Shown piece by piece: positions 1 to 7,761 of a DNA stretch of 64,000 nucleotides. Each line of letters starts with the position of its first letter. Position 1 is the stretch's first letter. The position numbers were made by a program, and so were the translations under genes. A model generated the notes under the pieces. The model saw only the letters and a list, made by a program, of their open reading frames with translations. It did not search any database and was not told the origin of the DNA. Source of the DNA: Candidatus Obscuribacterales bacterium (GTDB lineage Bacteria; Cyanobacteriota; Vampirovibrionia; Obscuribacterales; Obscuribacteraceae); assembly GCA_021732025.1 (NCBI GenBank), contig JAKFVU010000012.1, positions 17,709-81,708 on the forward strand. The letters run 5' to 3'.

Positions 1-1262
1 GGTGCCACGAGAACTGAGTTACTGCCCGTAGAAGCGCCATCATTGATAACAGTCTTGGCTTTCTTCTTGGTGAGGTGGTCATAATTGGCTGTGATTGTAC
101 CGGCCCCGATATTGACGTGGTTGCCCAACACGGCATCACCGACATAACTCAAGTGCGAAACATTACTGTGATGGCCAATTTCGGCTTTCTTCAATTCAAC
201 AAAGTTACCGACCTTAGACGAATCGCCGATAATATTTCCTTCTCGTACATGGGCAAAGGGGCCAATCTTTACGCCATCTCCAATGACTGAGTTATTCACC
301 TGCGAATTATTGATGGTGGTGTTATTGCCGATCTTGACCACACCTTTAATAACAGTAAATGGTCCAATCTGGCAGTTAGAGCCAATTTCGATATTGCCCA
401 CTAGATAGCAGCCCGGCAATACCAAAGTCTCTTCGCCGATGCTAACTTCAGGTGCAATCCACGTAGCACTGGGGTCAACGATAGTGACACCAGACTCTAG
501 AGCCAGTTTTGAAGCAGTGATGTCGCGCAGATGCACAGTCGCTTCCGCTAACTCCACTCTCGAATTAATGCCGCACACTTCTCTGAAATCAGTCAGCACC
601 ATGGTTTCAGTAACGTGCTTAGAGTGATAAGCCCAAGCTACCAAATCTGTCAGATAATATTCTTTCTGTTTGTTGTCGCATGAAAGAGAGCTTAGACCGG
701 CAGCAGCAGCGGGCCATTCTATACAATAGATGCCGGTGTTTACTTCGTTGATAAGCTTTTCGCCGTGAGAAGCGTCTTTGTCTTCGACGATGCCACGCAC
801 TTTGCCATCTTGGTCACGGACCATGCGACCGTAGTTTTTAGGATCTGGCACAACTGTACTTAGGGCAGTGATTACAGCTTCCTTTTCGCGGTGTGTGGCC
901 AACAGTCGAGCCAAAGTATCGGCTTGCAACACAGGAGCATCACCCACAGTCACTATTAGCGTGCCTTCAAAGCCTTCTAGTGCCGGAACGACCTGCATGA
1001 CGGCATGGCCAGTGCCAAGCTGAGGCGATTGCAGATGAGTAGAAAATGGGCAGTTGGGCGGATTATTGCTAACAAAATCGCTGACAACATCGGCTGAGTG
1101 ACCAACAACTAAGTGCAGATGCTCAAGACCCAAAGCTCCGACTGCATCCATTACTCGGCTCAAGATGGCGCGACCCAGTACTTCGTGCAGCACCTTGGGC
1201 TTATTAGACTTCATCCGCTTGCCTTGACCGGCAGCCAGCACAATCGCTCTAACAGGTCGCAT
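1..1262 (-). CDS. glmU: GlmU, bifunctional UDP-GlcNAc pyrophosphorylase / GlcN-1-P acetyltransferase (3' end outside window)
   Basis: The reading frame is absent from the ORF track because it runs off the left edge; I translated it from the minus strand. It begins MRPVRAIVLAAGQGKRMKS, the nucleotidyltransferase signature (LAAGxGxRMxS). Further on come GTGHAVMQ, a GDAP motif and NEVNTGIYC. After about residue 260 it becomes a left-handed beta-helix of hexapeptide repeats (IGPFTVIKG, IGPFAHVREG, VGNFVELKKA), ending at the window edge near NYDHLTKKKA. The enzyme makes UDP-GlcNAc for peptidoglycan and lipopolysaccharide in the cytoplasm. About 420 residues are visible of a usual 450-460. The ATG has GGAG about 5 nt upstream. 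A structured RNA with a terminator lies in the leader. Confidence 0.97.
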   Translation of the reverse strand, partial: MRPVRAIVLAAGQGKRMKSNKPKVLHEVLGRAILSRVMDAVGALGLEHLHLVVGHSADVVSDFVSNNPPNCPFSTHLQSPQLGTGHAVMQVVPALEGFEGTLIVTVGDAPVLQADTLARLLATHREKEAVITALSTVVPDPKNYGRMVRDQDGKVRGIVEDKDASHGEKLINEVNTGIYCIEWPAAAAGLSSLSCDNKQKEYYLTDLVAWAYHSKHVTETMVLTDFREVCGINSRVELAEATVHLRDITASKLALESGVTIVDPSATWIAPEVSIGEETLVLPGCYLVGNIEIGSNCQIGPFTVIKGVVKIGNNTTINNSQVNNSVIGDGVKIGPFAHVREGNIIGDSSKVGNFVELKKAEIGHHSNVSHLSYVGDAVLGNHVNIGAGTITANYDHLTKKKAKTVINDGASTGSNSVLVA

Positions 1263-1291
1263 AATCACTCCATTCGCTGTAGCAAGCAATG

Positions 1292-1297
1292 ATTATA
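1292..1297 (-). promoter_or_regulatory. Consensus -10 hexamer upstream of glmU
   Basis: On the minus strand the sequence reads TATAAT, about 30 nt before the glmU ATG and downstream of the terminator hairpin. No good -35 lies at 16-18 bp (the upstream sequence is T-rich terminator tail). It may be a weak independent glmU promoter or chance. Confidence 0.35.
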
Positions 1298-1309
1298 AGC
1301 CGTAAAAGA

Positions 1310-1338
1310 AAAAAGCCTCACCAGAAGTGAGGCTTTTT
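1310..1338 (-). terminator. Strong intrinsic terminator upstream of glmU
   Basis: An 11-bp perfect inverted repeat (AAAAAGCCTCA / TGAGGCTTTTT) with a 7-nt loop. Read on the minus strand it is followed by TTTTTTCTTTT. The only gene upstream of it lies on the opposite strand, so it must end a short minus-strand transcript that starts between about 1340 and 1580, or act as an attenuator in the glmU leader. Confidence 0.85.
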
Positions 1339-1440
1339 GAAATGTCCGCAGTGTTGGTGCCGCCCCAACAGACTCAATCCCTTGTGTCTCTCGTACTGGA
1401 GTTCCTGCGATGAACAAAGCTATTGTTACCTAAACCTCCG
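1310..1440 (-). ncRNA. Candidate structured leader RNA or small RNA upstream of glmU
   Basis: Minus-strand RNA ending at the intrinsic terminator. Paired elements visible by eye: a closing helix UCGCAG/CUGCGG (1405-1410 with 1346-1351) enclosing a hairpin AGAC/GUCU (1370-1389) and a hairpin GUUGG/CCAAC (1353-1369). This is a compact junction directly followed by the terminator and then glmU. It could be a free small RNA or a transcription-attenuating riboswitch. It does not match tmRNA, SRP, RNase P, or glmS ribozyme signatures as I know them. The 5' end is unknown, and I see nothing else definite in 1441-1580. Confidence 0.45.
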
Positions 1441-1580
1441 CGCTATTGGTCGCCTTTTAACCTTTCGTTTATTATGCCCGTAACAAGCGTAATATCTTGT
1501 GGCATATAGATAGTGAGCCCAAATAACAACTATCGGTATCAACGGGCTACAGTAGAGAAATAGACGGAAGAGCACTAGAA

Positions 1581-2441
1581 TTGTTTCCCCACGTAACAAA
1601 AGTAATGTTGCAGAAAAGAAAAAAACTCAAAACAGCGAGTCTGATAAAGTTCCTGTTGGCAATCACCGCGCTAATCTCGTCGGCGCAGCCACAAATTGCC
1701 GCAGCTCAGTATCGCAAGGCGCCAAGCAAGCCAGTACAGTCGGGTGTCTATCCTGAGTACCGCAGCCGCTTCGGCACGATTCACTGGGTGCGCGACCAAA
1801 TGCCTCTCAAGGTTTACATATCACAGGGGCTTACCCTTGACAGTGTCATCGATCCAAACCTCGGCGTTCCCGTGGCTAACACTGACAATCTGGCAGCCTG
1901 GCCCAATCTAGTAGCAAATGTTTTAAGCGACCCGGAACAGTTTCAAGCTTTAAAAAGAGCCGATGGATATGTAGACGGCCATTACCAGGCGGCCTTAGAG
2001 GGTATCTTGTCGTGGAAGCAATTTGAGCGGGAAGGGTTGTTCTCCTACGAACTGACCCAAGATGCCGGTGACGCCGACATCTATGTGTTCTTTACCAATC
2101 ACTTCGTCGGCAAGAGTGGCATGGCACTCTTTGCCCAAGACATTCGCGGGTACACATCCAAAACAAACTTTCCTTATAAGGCCATTCTTGCTGGCGGGCA
2201 AGCCGATTTCAAACCAGCAGTTATCGTTTTGCGAACCACCGACGGACAGGGCCAACCGATGTCGCTCGGTAAGCTAAAGGCTGCGGCCACCCACGAATTT
2301 GGCCACGCCCTAGGTATTGAAGGCCACAGCACCAATCCGGCAGATTTGATGAGTGCTTTTTATGGGCGCGGAGTGATTTCGCCCAATGACGCTGCCACCA
2401 TCAGACATCTTTATCGCTTGACACCAGATTTAATACCATAA
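1581..2441 (+). CDS. Secreted matrixin-like (metzincin) zinc metalloprotease
   Basis: The C-terminal third holds HEFGHALGIEGHS (first His near residue 238), the HExxHxxGxxH zinc motif of metzincins, followed by the Met-turn-like ADLMS. This is typical of M10A matrixin-like bacterial peptidases. The N terminus has a Lys/Arg-rich stretch, a hydrophobic core (LIKFLLAITALISS) and AAAQ, a likely signal peptide, so it probably acts in the periplasm or outside. The TTG start at 1581 has GGAAG about 10 nt upstream; an ATG at 1605 has no clear ribosome site. Its stop overlaps the next ATG (TAATG), so the two genes are probably co-translated. Confidence 0.83.
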   Translation: MFPHVTKVMLQKRKKLKTASLIKFLLAITALISSAQPQIAAAQYRKAPSKPVQSGVYPEYRSRFGTIHWVRDQMPLKVYISQGLTLDSVIDPNLGVPVANTDNLAAWPNLVANVLSDPEQFQALKRADGYVDGHYQAALEGILSWKQFEREGLFSYELTQDAGDADIYVFFTNHFVGKSGMALFAQDIRGYTSKTNFPYKAILAGGQADFKPAVIVLRTTDGQGQPMSLGKLKAAATHEFGHALGIEGHSTNPADLMSAFYGRGVISPNDAATIRHLYRLTPDLIP

Positions 2442-3229
2442 TGAAAGGCCCAGACGACTATGCAAGCAGAAGACCGAGGCCTAGGCCCTCTGCGCCGCCG
2501 CCTAGAATAACGAATAGAACAGACTCTAATTATGACTCTGATGATGAAGATTTAGTTGAAGAGACTAATCCATACGCGTCGAGCATTCGCAAACCCACTA
2601 ATACTAATTCAAGGAAAGTGGATAGCAAAGGCAAAAGCGCAGCTGAGAAAGCAGCCGAGAAAAAAGAAAAAGCCAAGCGTCTGCGCACGCTTTTAAGCAA
2701 CCAAGCTATTTGCTTGGTTATCATCTTTGCCCTCGTTGCCGGCTTCAATTGGATGGCCTCAGATTATAGTGGTGAGTACATTAACCAAGACAGCAAGTTA
2801 GGTCTGGTCAAACTCTCCCTCGTGCGCGAAGCTACCTATGTCGATGGTGAACTTTCATACAAAGGCACCACAAATCTTGAGATGCAGCAAGGCGACCAGC
2901 CCAAAGATCAACAAGTCGATTTGACTTTCCTGGCCGCCAATCCAAAATTGATCAGTCGCGGCCTCATTACCAGAGCACGCTTCATTGGTACTATCGATGG
3001 CTCAATTGCAGAAGGTGCAATAGTTGACGCCAAAGGCAGCCACAATGTAAAACTTACAAAAAACATAGTAGCGTCGCTATTTAAACAGCTTCAGCACCAC
3101 ACGCCATCAGTACAGCTACCGCGCCCTCCTAAGCTCTTCCAAGTACCTGATGCTGCACCACGGGCGCCACTACCAGGCGAGACCGATTCGACCAAACCAT
3201 TTACTTATGGCGGCAGTTCAAAACCATAA
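2441..3229 (+). CDS. Single-pass membrane protein of unknown function
   Basis: 262 residues. The first ~85 are low-complexity, Pro/Arg/Lys/Asp-rich and probably disordered and cytoplasmic, ending in a Lys/Ala helix (AAEKAAEKKEKAKR). One membrane segment follows (AICLVIIFALVAGFNWMA, about 86-103). The remaining ~160 residues would lie outside the membrane and look like a small beta-rich domain (GEYINQDSKLGLVKLSL, LTFLAANPKL) with a Pro-rich tail. No family recognised. The ATG overlaps the stop of the upstream protease by one base, implying a shared transcript. Confidence 0.75.
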   Translation: MKGPDDYASRRPRPRPSAPPPRITNRTDSNYDSDDEDLVEETNPYASSIRKPTNTNSRKVDSKGKSAAEKAAEKKEKAKRLRTLLSNQAICLVIIFALVAGFNWMASDYSGEYINQDSKLGLVKLSLVREATYVDGELSYKGTTNLEMQQGDQPKDQQVDLTFLAANPKLISRGLITRARFIGTIDGSIAEGAIVDAKGSHNVKLTKNIVASLFKQLQHHTPSVQLPRPPKLFQVPDAAPRAPLPGETDSTKPFTYGGSSKP

Positions 3230-3317
3230 GCCATAAAAGAAAATTCTAAAGCTGCCTAAAACTTAGGGCGCCCCTGTCATACAACTATTGGCAAGTTGTT
3301 AAGACACAGGAGATTCT

Positions 3318-4394
3318 ATGTATAAAGCCATTTCGCGTCTCTCGCGCTCACGCTCACGAGTGATGGCCACAGTCTCTGCTTCACTCATTACTAGTATTGT
3401 CAGTGCACCGGTCTTTGCAGCGGAGCCATATCGCTGGGGCTTTATTGACCCCGCTGGCAAACTGGCCATTAAACCTCAGTTTCTCAATACTGGTACTTTT
3501 CATGACGGTCTTGCAGCGGTGCAGATCACTGTCAAAGACGGCAATGACAGCACCTCTGACAAATGGGGCTTTATCGACAAAACTGGAGCGCTTGTGATTG
3601 ACGCTCAGTTTGATGATGTGCAAGAGTTTTCTGAAGGATTAGCGGCAGCCAGAAAAGACAAGTGGGGTTTCATCGATAAAAGCGGAAAATTTGTCATTGA
3701 GCCACAATTTGAAGATGCCCGTCGCTTCGCCGAAGGCCTTGCTCCAGTGGCAACGGGCCACCTGAGATGGGGCTTTGTTGATAAAACCGGAGCTTTTAAA
3801 ATTGAGCCAAAATTCACTGCAGTTAACGGCTTTGCCAACAACAGAGCCGCTGTACTTATAAGTGATGGCTTCGGTTCATACACTTTTAGAAGCGGCACTG
3901 ATATTTATGAAGTCCGCGGCGGACAGTGGAGCTACATTGATAAGAGCGGTGAAATCGTCATCGATAGCTTGTTTGAAGGGGCCGGACTATTTTGCCAAGA
4001 TCTGGCACCAGTTGCCGTTGGTATCAAGCAAGGAATGTACAAGCCAGACAAATGGGGCTTCATCAATACGGCTGGAAAGTTAGCAATAACTCCTCAATTT
4101 AACGCTGTCCATGCTGCTTCTGAAGATTGCGCCGCTGTGCAGTTTGGGGTTTGGAAAAATATTGGCAAAGCGCAACGCTCTTGGATTCCAGGCAAATGGG
4201 GTTATATAAACCTCAAAGGCAAACGGCTGATAGAGCCACAATTCGATGGTGCCGACCGCTTCTCTGAAGGTCTAGCCAGTGTTCGTTTAAAAGGCAAATG
4301 GGGCTATGTCAACAAGAAGGGCGAGACGGTTATAAGCCCTGCCTATACCGCTACCGGCGAGTTTCACGAACAACTAGCACCAGTAATTCCCTAA
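3318..4394 (+). CDS. Secreted WG-repeat protein
   Basis: After a signal peptide (VMATVSASLITSIVSAPVFA) the protein is built from about eight WG (KWG) repeats of the form KWGFIDKxGxxVIxPQF, each followed by a spacer such as FSEGLA. These repeats form beta-rich, presumably ligand- or protein-binding folds; no enzymatic motif is seen. AGGAG lies 6 nt before the ATG. WG proteins are frequent in Melainabacteria, cyanobacteria and Bacteroidetes. Repeat 5 (QWSYIDKSG) is the most divergent. The gene converges on the phosphoesterase gene with a 3-nt gap, and no terminator is visible between them. Confidence 0.9.
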   Translation: MYKAISRLSRSRSRVMATVSASLITSIVSAPVFAAEPYRWGFIDPAGKLAIKPQFLNTGTFHDGLAAVQITVKDGNDSTSDKWGFIDKTGALVIDAQFDDVQEFSEGLAAARKDKWGFIDKSGKFVIEPQFEDARRFAEGLAPVATGHLRWGFVDKTGAFKIEPKFTAVNGFANNRAAVLISDGFGSYTFRSGTDIYEVRGGQWSYIDKSGEIVIDSLFEGAGLFCQDLAPVAVGIKQGMYKPDKWGFINTAGKLAITPQFNAVHAASEDCAAVQFGVWKNIGKAQRSWIPGKWGYINLKGKRLIEPQFDGADRFSEGLASVRLKGKWGYVNKKGETVISPAYTATGEFHEQLAPVIP

Positions 4395-4397
4395 GAA

Positions 4398-5381
4398 TTA
4401 GCCCTGGCCTTTAACCGCAGCAAAACTCTGCACTGAATCGCTGCCCAAGATACCGGCACGCTCATGATTGAGTTCAATCACAGTAGCGGCTGGCGGACAA
4501 AAGAGGCGAATATTGCTGCGTGGATCAGCGCCAAGGCCGCGGGAGATGTGAATCTTAGTATTTCCCACTTCAACCATTCCCGATGCATTCTCGCGCGGCA
4601 ATTCAGAATCGGTGATGATTGCTCCAATGCCAGGCAAGCGCACTTGCCCGCCGTGGGTATGACCACCAAATGCTAAGTGCAGACCCGCCCGAGAGAGCAT
4701 TTCTAATTGCTTAGGCAGGTGAAAAAGACCGAGCTTGAGAGCACCAGCAGGCGCATCTAACATCATTTTTTGCAAGTCGGCTTCTTTGATACCAGGGTAA
4801 TCAATGCCAGCAATAAATAGATTTTCGCTTGCTATATAGTGAGACTGATTTACCAAAACTTTAAAGCCACCAGCCTCTAAGGCAATGCGGTGAGGCTCTA
4901 CATTGTTGCGCACTTCTGGATGGCGATGTTTGCGAATAATGCGGCCAAGAGTCTTGTTATAGATCGAATAATTGTAATAGTCGTGATTGCCGAAAACGGC
5001 ATAGGCTCCTAACCTAGGCTGACGAGAAAGAAGCTTTGGACCATACTTCAAACCATCAAGAAATTCAAAGACATCGCCAGTAAGAACTACCAAGTCATAG
5101 TCTTGATCTGTAATTCGGCGAATGAACTCGACTTTTTCGTCGTCGTTGCCAGACAAGTGCAAATCAGAAAGATGCAATATTTTCAAAGACTGGTGGCTAA
5201 CTATCGCACTACCAGTAGTATCAGACTTGGTTTGCACGGCAAAGCGCTCAAGGCGGTAGCGTCTTGTTTCAACTCTGGTTCCATAATAAAAAAGACCAAG
5301 GCCTAGAGCAGCCAATGACAGGCCGGCTAAGCCAAAATAGAGCTTGTAATTGTGCTGTTTAGACAAATTCTTCAACCACAT
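4398..5381 (-). CDS. Membrane-anchored calcineurin-like metallophosphoesterase (YaeI/YkoQ type)
   Basis: Dimetal motifs are present in order: SDLHL (about 72-76), GDVFEF (about 102), GNHDYY (about 131) and GGHTHGGQVRLP near residue 240. One N-terminal membrane helix (LYFGLAGLSLAALGLGLFYYG) anchors it. Relatives cleave phosphodiester or pyrophosphate bonds in lipid or nucleotide substrates; the actual substrate cannot be read here. Its start overlaps the end of the BioY-like gene by 23 nt, so the two form an operon with coupled translation. Confidence 0.87.
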   Translation of the reverse strand: MWLKNLSKQHNYKLYFGLAGLSLAALGLGLFYYGTRVETRRYRLERFAVQTKSDTTGSAIVSHQSLKILHLSDLHLSGNDDEKVEFIRRITDQDYDLVVLTGDVFEFLDGLKYGPKLLSRQPRLGAYAVFGNHDYYNYSIYNKTLGRIIRKHRHPEVRNNVEPHRIALEAGGFKVLVNQSHYIASENLFIAGIDYPGIKEADLQKMMLDAPAGALKLGLFHLPKQLEMLSRAGLHLAFGGHTHGGQVRLPGIGAIITDSELPRENASGMVEVGNTKIHISRGLGADPRSNIRLFCPPAATVIELNHERAGILGSDSVQSFAAVKGQG

Positions 5382-6195
5382 GGTAGCGTTCAGATGGCTT
5401 GCTGCCAGGCACAGCAGTTGGGCGAGGAGCCGAATCTGGAGCAGTCAAAGTATTGGCAAGCCAGCGGAAGGGGAAAGCAATTCCAACCATGATCAAGCTG
5501 CTCAAAAAATCGTACATGAGCGGATACCAACTCATATTGCGAGCATGTTGGAAGACCCAGGGCTGCCAGGCTAGAGAAGCACGGTTGCCATCGAGCAGAT
5601 ACGAAACCAAACAACTACCCAACAAATAGAAAATACCTGATAGGTGCACCACAATTAGTCCAGCAACAACAGACATGAGCTGACTGACACTGGTGCGCTT
5701 GCCGCGAGTGATCATTCCTACTACAGCAGCAGCTGGTATGAGAGCCAACAAATAGCCGAATCCTGGCTCAAGATAGTAACCAACTCCGCCACCGGAGGCA
5801 AAGGCGTGGATACCGAGAAACGGTCCAACCACTCCCAAAATAATGAAGGTCGCGCAAGCCACAGCGCCGAGTAAGGGGCCCAGAACATAACCAACAAAAA
5901 CAGCAGCAGCCGCTAGCGGCATATAGAAAGTCTTGCGCACACTATTTGTCGGCGCCTTAAGCAGCGGCACATAGGCCTCTACTTTGCTTTGATAACGCTC
6001 GGGCACAACATTGAAAGCATAGCGAATTTGGTTTTCAGCAAAGCTAGTCAAATTTCGCTTTGTGGCAATAGGCACTTCAAACGAGGTAAAAGAAGCAAGA
6101 AAGAGCAAAAGCACTCCCAGCATTGTCAGAACGATCTGACCCAAAAGTGACCTACGTCTGATGCGCGGCGATATATCCTGTGCAACTAAACGCAA
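5359..6195 (-). CDS. bioY: BioY-family biotin transporter-like membrane protein (ECF S component)
   Basis: 278 residues with about six membrane segments. The core LGPLLGAVACATFIILGVVG, the Gly-rich FASGGGVGYYLEPGFGYLLA and the later VVHLSGIFYL match the BioY pattern. BioY captures biotin and works with an ECF energising module or alone; no energising genes lie in this window. The N-terminal ~85 residues, with a soluble loop after the first helix, are longer than in typical BioY. The TTG start has GGAG 5 nt upstream. An alternative is another ECF S subunit. Confidence 0.65.
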   Translation of the reverse strand: MRLVAQDISPRIRRRSLLGQIVLTMLGVLLLFLASFTSFEVPIATKRNLTSFAENQIRYAFNVVPERYQSKVEAYVPLLKAPTNSVRKTFYMPLAAAAVFVGYVLGPLLGAVACATFIILGVVGPFLGIHAFASGGGVGYYLEPGFGYLLALIPAAAVVGMITRGKRTSVSQLMSVVAGLIVVHLSGIFYLLGSCLVSYLLDGNRASLAWQPWVFQHARNMSWYPLMYDFLSSLIMVGIAFPFRWLANTLTAPDSAPRPTAVPGSKPSERYHVVEEFV

Positions 6196-6311
6196 TTGTC
6201 TCCACCTCTTTTTGAACAGGTCTATTTTCGTTCGCCGCCTTATGACAAGTCAAGCCCCGCTATATCTAGAGCATGCATAGAAGTCATGTCTTTTTCGCAA
6301 TACTTTCACGA

Positions 6312-6929
6312 TTAAGCTAAATTTGTATCAGTTACGGTCAAAGCGGGCGGAATAAAGAGCTCGTCTAACGACTCGGGACTAAAGCTAAAGCCTGGTATGA
6401 GAGAACTGACATCTCTCTCCTTCACCCTTTTCTTAAATAAAGTGAGGAAATCAGGAGACGACAATCTATCTGTCCAGAGCACAAGGGCATCTTCGTCGTT
6501 GTCTTGGTAGTAATTGCGGCGCACACCGAGACTGCGGAAACTATATTTACCATACAAACGTTGGGCAGACTCGTTCGAGACCCTAACCTCTAATGTGATC
6601 CAATCGGCCCCCACACGACGAGCTTGAATAATGTCATTGACGAGCAAACGCTCACCAACGTGCAAGCGGCGAAAGTCCGGGTGAACTGCCAAAGTCGTAA
6701 TATGGGCTTCTTCGCCAATCAACCAAAAGCCAGAATAGCCCAAGAGACTCTTATCTTCGGCGTCGCGAGCAGCAAAATAATGACCAGTAGGATTGGTCAG
6801 CTCATTGGTGAAAGATTGGCGCGACCAATGATGCGAGCCAAAAGCCACGGGTTCAATTTCCATGACTTGCTCAAGATCGCTCAGGCTTAGAGCGCTAATC
6901 TCAACTAGATTCGACTTTTTCGATGGCAT
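6312..6929 (-). CDS. rimI: RimI-like GNAT N-acetyltransferase
   Basis: GNAT fold with the acetyl-CoA loop in ITTLAVHPDFRRLHVGERLL and the RimI-like stretch ITLEVRVSNESAQRLYGKYSFRSLGVRRNYY. RimI acetylates the N-terminal alanine of ribosomal protein S18. The gene overlaps tsaB by 29 nt, a pairing common in bacteria, which supports the assignment. The C terminus is about 45 residues longer than E. coli RimI. There is no strong ribosome site, consistent with coupling to tsaB. Confidence 0.85.
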   Translation of the reverse strand: MPSKKSNLVEISALSLSDLEQVMEIEPVAFGSHHWSRQSFTNELTNPTGHYFAARDAEDKSLLGYSGFWLIGEEAHITTLAVHPDFRRLHVGERLLVNDIIQARRVGADWITLEVRVSNESAQRLYGKYSFRSLGVRRNYYQDNDEDALVLWTDRLSSPDFLTLFKKRVKERDVSSLIPGFSFSPESLDELFIPPALTVTDTNLA

Positions 6930-7761
6930 CGCCGTTTTTCAGAGTCACCGATGCACCACGCAAATAAAGCGGCTCGGTCAGCCGATAATGAAATGCGGAG
7001 GTGCCCAATCCTTTCAAAGATACCCGAACCCAGGCCATTTTAGCTTGTAATGAAGCAATATTATTAACGACTGCACTTATTTTGGCTTGCCAATGCACAC
7101 CATTTTGCTCGGTCGGCAATTTAGCCAAAACAGCTTGGTCCACATGCCACAGGGGGCAAAGGGCGAGTTTCTCTGGCAGGTTTTCATAGGTGACATAAAT
7201 CGGCTCTTGCACGGGCACCAAATCGAAATGCTCTTGCACAGCCTCGGGACGATACACAGCTAAGTAGCAGTGGGTACGCGAAGCTTCTTTTATGACGCCA
7301 TAGAGCTGCTGTGCAACATCGATGTCACTCGGATTGGCTAAGGCCTGTTCAAGCAAATCGAAGCAAACCACTTCAAGGGAATTCAAACCAATGAGGGGGA
7401 GCTTTAGAGCTTGAGCCAGTGTTCGAGCAGTGGTGATGGCCACGCGTATACCAGTGAAGCCACCAGGCCCAATGCCAACGGCTATGGCATCAATATCAAA
7501 TTTGCCGCGCTGATTGTCTTTTAGCAGGCGATCGATGGTGGGAATTAAGAGGCTAACAGACTCTTGGCGATTGGCTTTCTTAGCGCCGATCATGTTTCCA
7601 CTTAGTGGAAGGCGCGGGTCATCAACTGCCAGCGTTGAAAAATCGATGCGCTCGCAGTCTATTATTCTGCCGCATTCTATTTTGCCGCCATCTACATTAT
7701 CGCCATCAAACAGAGCGACTGTTAATTCACGCCCGCTAGTGTCAAATGAGAGAAAAAGCAT
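6901..7761 (-). CDS. tsaB: TsaB, tRNA threonylcarbamoyladenosine complex subunit
   Basis: Starts LFLSFDTSGRELTVALF and has the diagnostic AVGIGPGGFTGIRVAITTARTLA, both standard for TsaB, the non-catalytic partner of TsaD in t6A37 synthesis on tRNAs reading ANN codons. 286 residues, longer than E. coli TsaB (231), with an extended C-terminal half. Its ATG overlaps the secA stop (TAATG) and its end overlaps rimI, so it sits inside a three-gene translationally coupled operon. Confidence 0.93.
   Translation of the reverse strand: MLFLSFDTSGRELTVALFDGDNVDGGKIECGRIIDCERIDFSTLAVDDPRLPLSGNMIGAKKANRQESVSLLIPTIDRLLKDNQRGKFDIDAIAVGIGPGGFTGIRVAITTARTLAQALKLPLIGLNSLEVVCFDLLEQALANPSDIDVAQQLYGVIKEASRTHCYLAVYRPEAVQEHFDLVPVQEPIYVTYENLPEKLALCPLWHVDQAVLAKLPTEQNGVHWQAKISAVVNNIASLQAKMAWVRVSLKGLGTSAFHYRLTEPLYLRGASVTLKNGDAIEKVESS

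Noticed and set aside
1389-1397. AGTACGAGA on the minus strand, resembling the 23S rRNA sarcin-ricin loop
   Set aside because: The match is only about 9-10 nt and the flanks do not align with 23S rRNA; not an rRNA fragment.
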